This document shows positions 31,401 through 42,974 of a stretch of 64,000 bases of DNA, piece by piece. How positions within the stretch are numbered: position 1 is the stretch's first letter; each line of letters starts with the position of its first letter. A program made the translations under genes and the position numbers. The notes under the pieces are model-generated. The model ran no database searches. It was given only the letters and a program-made list of their open reading frames with translations, and was not told the origin of the DNA. Source of the DNA: Bactericera cockerelli (taxonomy: Eukaryota; Arthropoda; Insecta; Hemiptera; Triozidae); assembly GCA_024516035.1 (NCBI GenBank), contig CM044959.1, positions 25,857,644 through 25,921,643 of the forward strand, read 5' to 3'.

Positions 31401-32614
31401 GGGACTAGGTCCGAAAACTCATGATGATTCCCGGCCCAATTCAGAATCTCGAATAACCTTCTCGAAAATTATACTAGAATACAAAATTATAAGTACCAAA
31501 AATATGCCAGTCGTGTGTTTTTCTGCAAATTCTTAGTTTACATGCATTGCGCAAAAGCAGAAATGGCAAGTTCTGCAGAATTTTATCGGATTCTTACATC
31601 AGTAGGTTTGGTCCATGCGGGTATTTCCTACTCGTTGGATGAATACCAAGTGTATAAATCAGTTTTATTGAGTCGGACACATTCAGAAGCGGCAGTAATG
31701 GGACCGGGGCCGGGGTGCTTGGTGAATTATTGTGGATTTCAATATCTGGAAATAATTAAGTTATTGGCTACCGGCTATCACTCGGGTACCCGTCTAGATA
31801 TGGGTAGGTAACTAGTTGTACTAGAGGTATGCTCACTATTGCTGATATGATAAATGACTCAGCAGACTACCTCTTCAGGTCGATTCCTAGTGGCTCGCGG
31901 CAGCAAGAATGCTGACCTTTTATTTGTTTTTCTTGTCTTAATAGAAAGAAAAGTGTAGGTAGATTATCTTTTTCTTTTTCTTAAATACATTCAAACATTG
32001 AAATTGATTTATTTTAACTTTTCGTACATTGAATAATCATTTGTAGTTACATACTTTCTACCACTGATCCTTAGTACTCTGGCAGGGAATTTTCCCAAGA
32101 CCAGGAGCTTCGTAACACCTGATGTCAGCATGGTCCTCACTCAGCATGTCTGCAGCAGTGTTGAAGGAATAATAATGAGCTGTAGACTGCAGAAGAATCT
32201 ATCAACAAAAGTCGAATGAATAGACAACAGCTTGGTCGAAGTGAATATAGACAACGTTTTTTCCCTTGATATCTAATTTATATCGTTTCTTTAATTCTTA
32301 TTTTCTGACGGGTCATTCCTAATTATATGTCAGGACCATAAATGTCAAAAAAAAATCTTAACTATCCCAATAATTATACAATGTCTATTGATATCTAATA
32401 TATTATGAGTATTATCTCTGATTTTCTAAATAAATTGCCTCAGTAGGATATCGAACTCCCAACAAACGTGCTCGAACAAGGCTGTCTATTTTGAATTTGA
32501 TGAATCCAAACTCAGGGCCACATTATGAAACAGTGGTAAAGTAAAGCTCAGCCAAGTCGCAGTTTTCAACCAATCACAGGCACACTTTAGTCCGAGTTAA
32601 GGGAGAGTGTTCAC
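28448..32614. other. Gene-poor region with repeat fragments
   Basis: Holds a repeat related to 8855-8950 (28520-28620), a SINE B fragment (30172-30265) and a decayed tRNA-like segment near 31180-31220. Frames at 28632-28948 on both strands are open but unrecognised. Confidence 0.35.
30172..30265 (+). mobile_element. SINE family B, internally deleted
   Basis: GACCGACCGCTGTAGCTTGA runs directly into GTGGTTCAAGTCCAAGTTCA, missing the anticodon-arm region of the 19259-19412 copy; then AGCAAAGATTTAGTAAAGTA. Confidence 0.65.
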
Positions 32615-32874
32615 CAGGCGTGGCCGGTGGGAAAATGTTTGGGGTTGCTGCCACATAAACCGGACAAAATGGGATGTATATATAGAGTCGCTCTTTCAGT
32701 ATCTAAAGAGTTTGTGTTTGTTTACCATGCCAATCATAATAATTATGCATTAATTATCCTAGAAATGTGTGATAATTTTCCATGTGTACGAGCTAGGACT
32801 TGAAAAAATCCTTTTTTTTCTTATTCGTCTGGGGGTGCTGCAGTTCCACAGCTCCTTAGCACCGGCCGCGCCTG
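32615..32874. mobile_element. hAT-like MITE
   Basis: The ends CAGGCGTGGCCGGTG (32615-32629) and CACCGGCCGCGCCTG (32860-32874) are inverse with one mismatch. The 8-bp flanks GTGTTCAC and GAGTCCAC match at six of eight positions, consistent with a decayed hAT target-site duplication. No ORF is present. Confidence 0.7.
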
Positions 32875-33407
32875 GAGTCCACTGAGATTAAATCTAATCC
32901 TGTTTCATATTTCGGCCCTTAGTATTGGACTGTCATTTGGGCAACTTTGTTGCTATCTATATCTGTTGTGCCATGGTGGCAGTAGTGCAGCACGGGTCCT
33001 GGGTCTGGCTAGTGGTCAATGCATAACTCTTAATTTATCGCCTGCTGCTACTCTTGTGACCAGCCAGAGTACTAGAAATGGACCGATTTTTTTTTGTTAT
33101 CGTGTGTTCCAGATATTTTTGTGTTGCAAGTACCTTAACCTACCTATTACAGTGTACATAGGTATGTAGTAGTTATGTGTTTATGTAGCAATCATATTTT
33201 ATAAATTGAATTTACTATCGTGCTTAGCACGGGGTGCGTACCTATTTGGCATCTTATCTCGAGAACAAACATGCTGCAAGAACAACAAATAGAGAGAGAA
33301 AAAAAATCAATAAAAATATTGATGTTGTTGGAGTATGTTCCTTGTTTGTTTAATTTATCTGGAAATTCAGGGTGTACCTACCTATTTTTCGCCTGGTGTA
33401 CTTGGTA

Positions 33408-33645
33408 GTGTCTGGCTGGGGGACAACAAACATTAAGTAGACCAGCCGTCTGGCTGGGGGACAACAAACAGGGAGTAGATCAGCAGTCTGGCTGGGGGAC
33501 TAAAAACAGTGAGTAGACCAGCATTGGCTTGGTTCTGGGGGCCCTAGTCAATTATTAGCCTCCTTGTAAAGACAGTGGTAGAAGTGCTAAGTCATTCCTC
33601 CACTGTCTGATTACCATCGTTCACGATGACGCCACCCTATGATGA
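33408..33645. repeat. Unnamed repeat: three 38-bp units plus conserved tail
   Basis: Three units start GTCTGGCTGGGGGAC and end GAGTAGACCAGC-like (33408-33525), followed by a tail with TTGGCTTGGTTCTGGGGGCC and TCACGATGACGCCACCCTAT. The same order recurs at 60325-60545. A decayed form is at 8290-8365. No terminal inverted repeats were seen. Confidence 0.75.
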
Positions 33646-34386
33646 TGTACTTGGAAGTTTACGGTGTACCTGTACTGATTTTCGGTTGGTACTCGGTGCA
33701 TCTCGTCAGAGTCCTATGGATTTCAATATCCATATGAAGAAGTTCCAAGGATACAGAATTTGTAAGAAAATTCTGCCCTTGTATCTTGGGATTTGAACTC
33801 ACGATCTCTGCACCATGAATAGTAGTCACAACCACTAGAGTCTAGTGACTAGACAGTGGTGGTTGACCATACAGAAACTAGTAGATTTCATTATTTTAAG
33901 GTGTTATTAAGATCTAGATGGTGACTAGATTAGAGGATATGACACATTGACAGTTAACTAAATATTAGTTGGATGCTTGAGATGTCACCAAAGCTCTTGT
34001 TTGCCATCCAAAAGTCTCTTCCTCCTCCTCTTCATTCTGGTTTAGTCATTATTAGTAAAGCCGGGAGAGTATCCCCTCAATACAGATTCAGGCGAGATTT
34101 TCTAGGAGGTCACATAAAAGTATAGACGCGAGATTTTTTGCATTGGCCCTCGTGCCTTACTTAATTCCTTCATTATTCCATTAATGGTAGTTGAGCCGAT
34201 TTACAGCTCTTTCTATGAAGGAGCAACTATAGATCAAATTAGTTTCAGAGCAAATAATTGTACAGAAAATCTGTATTAAAAATTGCTCAAAAGAAATGGA
34301 ATGAAAGAATCCAAGTGGTGTGGTCTCTTGTAAGTTGTCAAGTCTACGGCCGGCCGTTTTCTCTGTACCTACAATATTTTACATAC

Positions 34387-34602
34387 CGTGCACTGGTAGT
34401 CAGGTGGTTAACGCGCCAGTCTGGTAATCCAGGTAGCGTAGGGATTCCTTGGTTCGAATCAAAGCCAGTGCATGAATGTTTCCTCACTAGTTCGAGTTTG
34501 TGACCATATATTAATAAGACTCTGAGGGTTAGGTGGTAGAAAATGCTTAAAGCATTTGCCTGGTCGTTCGTTACCTTCCACTGAAGAGTATTATCATTAT
34601 TA
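34387..34602 (+). mobile_element. tRNA-derived SINE (family E) with 8-bp target-site duplication
   Basis: GTGCACTGGTAGTCAGGTGG (A-box region), then TTGGTTCGAATCAAAGCCAG (B-box), a body with AAGACTCTGAGGGTTAGGTG, and an (ATT)n tail. TTACATAC flanks it at 34379-34386 and 34603-34610. Confidence 0.8.
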
Positions 34603-34610
34603 TTACATAC

Positions 34611-34736
34611 TAGGAGGACTCTATCCTTTGCGCGTTGCGTCGTTGTGGTGCTGCAAATTGCACTTTTCTTTATCAGAAATGAGTCCGGAGACAGGCCGGA
34701 GCCCTGGCTGAGCTCCTGAATCAGGGCCTGCCGTCC
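34611..34736 (-). CDS. Putative internal coding exon, unrecognised protein
   Basis: On the minus strand, acceptor TTATTCTTATTGCAG precedes 126 bp (42 codons, phase 0/0) encoding GRQALIQELSQGSGLSPDSF, then LIKKSAICSTTTTQRAKDRV and LL, followed by donor CTA|GTATGT. The segment is GC-richer than its surroundings, as SMARCAD1 exons are. The protein family is not recognised. The donor lies in the target-site duplication of the adjacent SINE. No partner exon is certain, so the gene context is unknown. Confidence 0.35.
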
Positions 34737-37700
34737 CTGCAATAAGAATAACATTATGAGAGACGCTCCAACTCGGTCCCAACGCAGAGATGTGTCGTAA
34801 AAAGTTTTTATTGAGCATCATAAAATAAATACGCCTTCCGTTTTTCTCTTCTTCGCATTTTACAAAATTACCTACCCAAAGGCTTGTTCTTCCCCTCGGC
34901 TCCCCTCTCTCCTCCTCCTCTCTGTTTATTCTCTTGTCTTCATATTTTGAATTATCATTCTTAAAACCATCATTCCTAATGGATAAATTTATTAGGAAAA
35001 GTACTAAAATGTATAGAGGAAAGAGGACTGATCACAACTCTGGAATCTAAAGTATATTGCGGTTTCAAATCCTGACTAGGGTCATGTGGTTCTCAGACAG
35101 TATTTTGTCATTCAGATCTTCTAGGAAAATGATAACTACATAGGTCTATTATGTACATATTAGGAAAGTTTAGTATGGATCTCCAGCTCCACATTGTGTT
35201 TACAAAAAAAAAAACAAAGTACCATAAGAAAAAACCCAAATAAGTTCTTGAAAGTAATAATATCTTGACAGTTGAAAAGAAATTCCAAAATTAATCAATA
35301 GTTTAATCTACGTGATAAGTCAAACTATTTAGAACACATCAAGTAAAACAGCCGTTTTGCGCTGAACGTTAGGATATTGAACGACTGTGTTATTTTCCAT
35401 TTTCCGATTCAAAGTATATCGCGTAGGTAATGTAGGTGTATCATAGTATAAACTGCAGAGAGAAGACAATGGAGGTATAATGCCCCGGAGAAGCAGAGAG
35501 ATAATCGGAAAGATTAAGTCGGAGATGCCCCCGGAGCTTATCATGAGGCAGGCGGGCGAGGAGGGGCTTTACTTCGCGAGCGGAAAAAAAGGAAAGTAAA
35601 AATGAAAAAGAAAAACTATACTAGAAGTTGAATTTCTTTTCCTTTTTTACGGAAAAATAAAGCGGAGAGAAGAAGACTTGAAGAAAGAGGAGCGGGCGAG
35701 GAGGAAGAAGTGGTGACGTTAAAAGTAATTTATAAAGCGTACTTGAAAGTAATAAGAAGATAGAAACTTGTGCGAAGGGGAGGCAGGGGGGGGAGGAAAG
35801 TTAATTTCTTCTTGTTTTGAGAAAACGTGAAGTAACTTTTAGGGCATGAAAGTTGATTAGTGAGAACGTATCCTTACGATGATTCCACGTTAAGTGTACT
35901 ATAATAGTCTGCAGTTTTGTATCTCGAGATCTCGAGTAGTGAGTAAACCTAATGTACATTTCCAACACATTGTGTGTGTGTGGGTGAGTTGTGTGTCTGA
36001 AGAGCAGGTTTCTTCTCTCTTCTCTCCTTGATGAGGTGTTCATGGCTTCCATTTCTAGGTGTGATTTTCCATCTTGTTAGCACATAACGAAGCTTTTTCC
36101 CTTTCCCATCAACTCCTGCCCGGTTCTGTCCATAGATTTAACTTGTCTTTTCACCCTGAGATGATAAAAATTAAGGTTTTGTACCTAAATTGATGATAAA
36201 ATAAAATGAAAATAGTCTGGTCTCGAATATCCGATACTCGGAATAGAAGCCGGGATGGCCGACCACAGGGTGATCGTGTTTACAATGCGCAGCGCGGCAG
36301 TTATCGTGAATAATTTATGTTGAAAAATAAAATTTGAAAAACTTTTCTCTCTAAGAAAGCGCCCAGCTCTCATTTTTTCTCGAATCTTGCCGTCTCACCT
36401 TATCTTTTATGTTATCAATCTCAGTGGTGTAAAATCTCGATAGACTTGATGAGTCTTGCATGGTCGCGACGTTCTGTTGATCTATAATATTTAACAGCGT
36501 TTTTTAATGGAAGTTTTAAGGAATGGAAAGAATGCGTGATATAATATAGGCATGGAATTTCAATGCTGTCAGTTAAAAAAAAAAACTTTAAAAATTTATA
36601 TTACTCGATGTCGATGTCTATTTTTTTCAATCGGTGGCCCTATTAAAGTGATCCTAAAGTATTTAAAATTTATACACCTACCGTAGGGTCACTTTGAAAT
36701 AGTCTCGCTAAGGGGACGTTTAACAGAATTGTAATTGTCAGGCCAAAAGACAATAACACAAATTAAAATTTATTGTTGGTCGCCCTTAACAGAGTTGGCG
36801 TTAGGAAGGGCATCCAGCCATAAAATGTGGAAGTAGGAGTGCTAGAACCAACATCAATCACGAGGAAGAGGTTGAACAAGGCCGACCTCAAGTGATAAGT
36901 CTTAAAACTGCAAAGTAAAAGAAGAAGGTTCACTTTTAAAATCTGCGTTTTTTTGAAAAGTTCATTTTGGGAAAAGTGTCAAAAGTGTGTAATTTTTCAA
37001 GTTTGCCACATATATTAAGAACCTTAGGAGTAAGAGTGCTGACGTTAGGAAGGGCATATAGCCGAAAAATGTGGAAGTAGGGGTGCCAGAAACTAAAGGT
37101 CAGGTAACTATGCAAAGTAAAAAAAGAGGAGAAGAAATAGCATCTTGAAAATAATATTCCAATATTTGAATTGTCTCTTCAGCAGTATAAAATAGTCATA
37201 AATAAATGTACAGGAGCATGAACAACAGTTTGAATCGCAGCCTTACTTTTATGGTAAAAAAATACTTCAGAAAAAAATCAACTGATTGATTGTCTCGAGA
37301 ATGTTGGAATTAGATGAAGAAGTCAGATGAAGGAAAGCCCAGTTTACCAAGATTATGAGACCAGTCAGAAGAGATTTCATTCAATGCAGAACAACTAAAA
37401 ATAAATGATAAATAAACACACGTAACTGCTATAAACGAGTTTATTGTATTTCTAATATATTTAGAGAAAAAAAAAACATCAAACAATCATTAAAGAATAA
37501 TAGAAATAGTCCATTGACCTGATCTGTCTAGAATTGTATGATGGACATCCCATCATTACAGATAGTCCTGCTTCATACTAAAGATTATACTATGTTGCTA
37601 TACAGATAGTGATGAACATTGGTGTGGTTAAAACTAGAAGAGTATACAGAAAGCGTATCAGTAGAAAAAACCATTAACAAAGTACGAATTTTATCGTATA

Positions 37701-37942
37701 TACTATCGTTCATACCACTACTAATTATAATGAAATACGTCTCACTTATTAATCTGTAAAGTATATCAAACTGTAGCATATTAGACAGATTTATCAGGTA
37801 TTGATTATCAGAATTTCTTGTGAGTCAGCAGCAGTAGCAATAATAATGAACCTTAATAATACTGCCCGAATAAGACATAGCCTTTGATTCAGCAGTACTA
37901 TTTGTAGTATTTACATTTCTGATTCATAATAATAATAATTCT
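34737..37942. other. Region without established gene
   Basis: Purine-rich stretch at 35440-35760 with a 39-codon plus-strand ORF (35480-35599, MPRRSREIIGKIKSEMPPEL onward) of unknown status. Two GGCGTTAGGAAGGGCAT repeats lie at 36793-36930 and 37039-37130. Otherwise AT-rich with nothing recognised. Confidence 0.35.
36793..37130. repeat. Two tandemly placed copies of the GGCGTTAGGAAGGGCAT repeat
   Basis: Copies start at about 36793 and 37039. Each has TTAGGAAGGGCAT, AAAATGTGGAAGTAGG and a GCAAAGTAAAAGAAGAAG-type tail, as at 11763-11885. Confidence 0.55.
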
Positions 37943-38155
37943 CATCGAAATAATTTGGAGATAGAAAACACTTGGCTTTTTTTGTTTTACTTAATTATTT
38001 TTTTTTCAGATGGCCATTTCGCCAGTTACGGCATCGTCAGTGAACTGACGATAGTTCACTGACGATGCCGTAACTGGCGAATTGGCCATCTGAAAATAAA
38101 TAATTAAGTAAAACAAAAAAAGCCAAGTGTTTTCTATCTCCAAATTATTTCGATG
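37943..38155. repeat. Near-perfect 104-bp-arm hairpin
   Basis: Arms 37943-38046 and 38053-38155 are inverse, with about two mismatches and one length difference, around a 6-nt loop (GACGAT). Arms include CATCGAAATAATTTGGAGAT, AAGCCAAG-type and CGCCAGTTACGGCATCGTCA blocks. No element ends or ORF. An RNA from either strand would fold into a long duplex. Confidence 0.9.
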
Positions 38156-39331
38156 TTTATTTGTTTTACCAAGAGTTGTGTATAACTATAAGTTTTTCCC
38201 AAGAACTTATAAATTTCAATAATTCTCACTTTAAAAAATCAAAATGGCTAAAATCTTGCACTCCTGATAACACCACTGAACTTCTGTTAACTGATATTAA
38301 GATGAGTAGAGTAGCAAAGGATCAATTGAGTGAGATGGTGGCTTAAAGCTATAGGTATAATCCTCTAGCAGTAGACTGCTGAACAAGAGCTTATACCCAT
38401 GGACCAGATAGATGAGGAGTGTGGCTCCAGTATTGAGTAGGTATCAACTTTCCAAAAAATGAAGTTTGGTAGATGCAGGAGAAGAGAGAGACAGAGAAGG
38501 CCAGATGTTTTGTAGGAACCCAACCAATCTGGGTGCCCTGGTACCAAGCAAGGTCTCAGATTCATGAGATGTTGTTTTGTGTGTTTCTCGTGTTGAACAC
38601 CTCAGGTCCCAGATCTGAGATCCCCCAGTGACTCGGAGTAGATTAGCATGTAGTAGTTTCTCATGTATTTCATAGGCACGCTGTGTTTGTTTAGGAAAAT
38701 TGGGGAGGGGGCGGGGGTAAATTGTTTACATTAGATGGTCTGGTGGGAATCAACGCATTTTATTTTATTTTTAAATATTTTTCACATCAAAATTTTCTTA
38801 CTATGTATAGAGTCAGTTCTCCTTCTGGGAGAATTTTCTTATGCAAATAACTTGTATGTACCAGGTTTGGCCAAACCCAGGGATTTTTTCATTCATTATT
38901 ATTTTTTAATATTTGTTATTAAATTAAGCTTATATCTAATTATTATACTTACTATTTCAATATTGTTTTTACTATTATTTTAACAAGGAATACAAAATGC
39001 TATTGGCTGAGCTATGATCAAATGATTGTAAGTAAAGGAATAATGTGAGATTTTCAAAATCCAAAAAATCACAGGGATCATTATCAAACTTGAAAGTACA
39101 AAAATATAGGTAGGTGTACTTGCTTAAATTTATCATTACATCAAATTTATCATCATGTATTTTCTCTTGGGGTCATCACAAATAAAACGAGTAATTACTA
39201 AATTGGACTTTTCTTACATATACATAATACCTTTAGTTATTGACACACTTGAACTAATGGAAAAAGAAACGAGAAAAACTCATTCTTATCTCTCATCCTT
39301 TTAAAAACGTAATTCCAAGTCCCTGAGACAG
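38156..39331. other. AT-rich sequence, no feature recognised
   Basis: Frames here are short and low in complexity. No repeat copies were matched. Confidence 0.35.
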
Positions 39332-39553
39332 CTAAATCTTTCCTCTTATGAGCAAACTTTGGTTCTCTGTTTCATTTCGGGCCGACACATTAGTTTTAAT
39401 AGTTCCCAAGTCTCCATCAAAACTGAAATTAAAATAGTTCCAAATCAAGTCCAAACATCTGTCGTTGGACCCAAATATCCGAGCAAGCTGCGAGATGATC
39501 TGATTTCGTAGCTCACTAAACACACTTGCTCCCTCTCCCTCAGACGAAACACT
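39332..39553 (-). CDS. Putative terminal coding exon, unrecognised protein
   Basis: On the minus strand, acceptor GTATATCCTCAG is followed in phase 0 by 73 codons and a stop. The frame reads SVSSEGEGASVFSELRNQII, then SQLARIFGSNDRCLDLIWNY and FNFSFDGDLGTIKTN. Residue composition looks like real protein, but I recognise no family. All three candidate minus-strand exons (49283-49432, 48341-48400 and this one) join in phase 0, giving a hypothetical 143-residue product. No AATAAA was found soon after the stop, which weakens the idea of a true 3' exon. It could instead be a transposon-derived fragment. Confidence 0.3.
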   Translation of the reverse strand, partial: SVSSEGEGASVFSELRNQIISQLARIFGSNDRCLDLIWNYFNFSFDGDLGTIKTNVSARNETENQSLLIRGKI

Positions 39554-39904
39554 CTGAGGATATACAATTATACATACATAGCTATGTTTAAGGTTTTACA
39601 CTTTCGTCTTGAGGATATCGTTACCGAATTCAGTATTATTACAATCATTATTGTTGTAGTAAAATTGAGTTTTTTGTATCCTTCTTCCTAAAAAAAACCG
39701 GTTCTTTGTTGAGTTAGAAAAAAAAACTTCTTAAAAAAGAACACATAGTACTGAAAACGGTTTAAATTGTATTGTATCCAGTGCATAGGCTAAGTTATAC
39801 AGATATACAGGGTGACACTATGTACGTGACCCGCGTCGGTTACTACATTATTATTATTATGCACTGTACAAATTCTGTCTAATCTATCGATATTATTCAC
39901 TGAT

Positions 39905-40115
39905 AATAATAATAATATCGCCTTATTTATACTGCCTGATTAGGACTATTAAGTCCCATTATTCCAGCAGTAAGCCCAAGGCGTATTATTATGTGGTAAA
40001 AATCCCAACTGGGAGAATAACTTGTCTTGTCCCGGCTGGGTTTCGAACCCGCGACCTCTGGAATCTCTGGATTCACACAGTGTCGCCTTTACCACTGAGC
40101 TACCGGGACAGACTA
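39905..40115 (-). mobile_element. SINE family D, reverse, nearly complete
   Basis: TAATAATATCGCCTTATTTA, AGGCGTATTATTATGTGGTA, GTCCCGGCTGGGTTTCGAAC, ACCACTGAGCTACCGGGACA. The tRNA-like head is intact in order. Confidence 0.8.
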
Positions 40116-40189
40116 CTGATAGTCGAATACTCGATCCACCGACCTGCAGGGTGCAAGTTGTGGCTTAACTGAGCTTGATTTTTGAAACC

Positions 40190-40345
40190 AAATACAAGAG
40201 AATTCAAGGCACCGGAATTGTTTGTCTCTCATATCCAGGTTTCTCTTATAAGGATGTTATTGTCCCTTAAGTAGATTTAACGTGGCAAATTTTCTCTTAT
40301 AGCCGGGTACAGTTACAGTCCGAGGCAAACATTTCTATGTCGATG
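40190..40345. mobile_element. pogo/Tigger-like element remnant
   Basis: ACCGGAATTGTTTGTCTCTC, ATATCCAGGTTTCTCTTATA and CTCTTATAGCCGGGTACAGT match the repeated block at 44625-44763. The recurrent CTTATA-CCAGG-T motif resembles terminal regions of pogo-like elements (inference). Confidence 0.45.
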
Positions 40346-41907
40346 TCTCCGAATTGGCTTTTTATAAGTTTGGGTTGCCTTTACTTCTGCTCTTGAAAGT
40401 CCCCCCCACCCTTTAACGGCCATTAAATACATAAATTTGAATTTTACAGGTTCTCTTATAGATAATAATAGACGACGACGCGACGGTAGCACTCAATAAC
40501 TTGGAACAAAGTTCACACTATGTCGCGATGTTGATGTATGCAAAGTTAGCATGCCCCACTTCATAATGTATAAGCGGTCCCGCGCTTTCCACGTAGAGCT
40601 TTTCCTTTGTTTTTTCAGCAAAAAACAAACAAGTTAAATAAGTTATTACAATGAGATTGTGATGTTTGTCTTGAAAATTAAAAAAAGCAGTTTAAACATT
40701 TCACGAACTTCACCCAGTGAGTAGCTCTTTATTATCTTTTCATGCTGAAAGTTTCGTGTGAGTCCTAGCTGGGATTCAACATTCTTCTGAGGTAGAACAA
40801 AAAAACCTTTGCAAACTAAACTTGTCATGTTGCTGACTTGTTTAGTTGTTTTCATTCGACACAATTGAGTGTAAATGAGGTTAAATCCTCTCACTGAAGG
40901 ACTGATCACTGTTATATGCTCGTAATGATTGGCCTATAGGCCTATAGATTGGCCTATCTTAGTTGAAAATATGAATGAAAGTTGCCCTTATTGTGAAGTA
41001 TCAGAGGATCTTTCCAAATATTAAAGTGAACACAAGCCACAGACAAATGAAGTATTTTCAGAAGTAAAGAAAGGACCAAGTGATTTTTTTTCTGTAGTTA
41101 TGGTAACCAAGCTACTCAGACAAATATTCTAGTAGACCCATAGCAGTGTTTCAGTAGAGGTATCTATCTATATATCTCCTGGAATAGTATAGGAGCTGTA
41201 GAACAGACTAACATAGCACCAGACCACAGACCAATGCTACAGACAACAAGGATAACGAGTCCACGCAATTATGAGCGAAAAAAGACAGGTGCTTCAAATT
41301 CTGGGACCCGGTACCTCTCTAGTGGTACAAAAAATACACATATTTAACATTAGAACCAACTCTAAATATAATATACACATTATTTTACCTAATATTGTAT
41401 AAGTATGCAGTAGAACGTGCCTATATACTGTGTGTACACTGTACAGCGAACACTATTAAGTGGTTGGTTGTCCAGGAATATACATATGTATGTAACTTTT
41501 ACATAATATAGCACACGCCTGGGTAGAGGCGTCGCGTCAGTTGGTATGATATATTTATTTTTATCAGATGGATTTTTTAAAGCACAGAGGCCCGACTAAA
41601 AAGAGAAAATAATACACACCTACCGTAAATACCTACAGCAATTTCAGCATAATATACCTAACTTCAGCGGGATTATTTTGTATGATTTTGTGGTAACTTT
41701 CAACACTTGAACTTAAATCTGAATTCGTGTAAAGGACTACCGATAGAGGTCGCATCATTGATTTTAGAGAAAAAAAATCTGATTGCTAATCAAGCTCTAA
41801 CTTACCGAAATGTACCATTAAATTAAATTAATTAAATTTATAGATTCTACAACTTCTTCATAGTCATTCATTGTTAATAAGTTCAATTTTATTTGCTTGT
41901 TTTACAG

Positions 41908-41949
41908 GTAAGATGAGCTCATGATTTCTCAGAATACTTGGCAAAAAGG
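41908..41949 (+). promoter_or_regulatory. Candidate recursive-splicing site / RS exon
   Basis: Polypyrimidine tract and acceptor TTTGCTTGTTTTACAG (ends 41907) are abutted directly by a donor GTAAGA. A second donor, AAAGG|GTAAGT, lies 42 bp later. This is the arrangement described for recursive splicing in long introns. All frames of the 42 bp contain stops. No host gene is established. Confidence 0.35.
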
Positions 41950-42479
41950 GTAAGTCAAAATCTCACAGATATTTAGGAAGAAATGAATAGAAGTTTTTGT
42001 AATACCTCTGTGGCGCTAAGTGTCAGATTGCGTACTGTCGAAGACAGGGAAAACCGATGCTAAGCAATGACGTTATGGATTTTGTCTATTAATTTCGCCC
42101 TTAAACTTGAAAGTTCAAGGGTCGATATTCATCTTCCAAATGTGATGCAAACGTCTTTTTATTATTGTTAGAATTGTTAGTTGCGGGATAATCATCATTT
42201 GTGAAGAAGTACAACAGAGATGAACTGCCCCTCCCCTCCTCAGCAAGAGTAAGAGTAGAGTACTCATTAGAAAAGTTTACGAGTAGAGTCTGGAGCAGTT
42301 AGCGGAACATAATAAACTGAATTATACTCTTAAGTGTATTTCGGGAAGCTGGGCAGGGCGGAGTGCCCATAAATATTATGCTAATCAAGGCCTCATAAAA
42401 CAATCATATTTTTTATTGTTTCTTTTTTTTCTCTCTGTCTCTCTTCCCGCTCTCCTTGCCTTCCTTCTCAGATAGAGAA

Positions 42480-42480
<1 letters not shown>

Positions 42481-42528
<48 letters not shown>
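42481..42528. repeat. (CT)n microsatellite
   Basis: About 24 CT units, followed by pyrimidine-rich sequence to 42585. The minus-strand frame RERERERERE is an artefact of it. Confidence 0.95.
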
Positions 42529-42531
<3 letters not shown>

Positions 42532-42974
42532 TCTCCCTCCCCCCCCTTTCCCTCCCCTGCTGGAGAGGATCCTCTCTCTCTCTACATCATCTTTGTGTCC
42601 TCCTCCTCCTCTTCCCACCTCCATGAGGATATTAAATACAACTTGGCCATGCTTTGCTTTCTTTATAGTTCAGGAGGGGGGGATGTTGATCAGAGGGGGG
42701 AGGGTGAAAGAATTTTATTGATTCAATATGAGGAAATAACGAATAATTTTATTTGAGTAACAAATATTTTTTTATTGGGATTCAAAACACAATTTTTAGA
42801 GTCTTATTTTACATCAGCTTTTTTGACCGGAGGAAAACTGTACTGGGGAAGATGAGGAAAGAATTATTGTTGTCATGAAGCATAAAACTTGTTTGTTTTA
42901 TAGATGAAATATTGATTTAAGGTTTTCATTCAGAATAACTCTTACTCTTATTATTGTGACTATTTTATTTTTAT

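Noticed and set aside
40646..40909. 87-codon minus-strand ORF as an exon
   Set aside because: The peptide is somewhat protein-like but lacks convincing splice sites or phase partners, and frames of this size occur by chance in AT-rich DNA.
42385..42624. Minus-strand ORF rich in Arg-Glu
   Set aside because: It is the translation of a (CT)n microsatellite.
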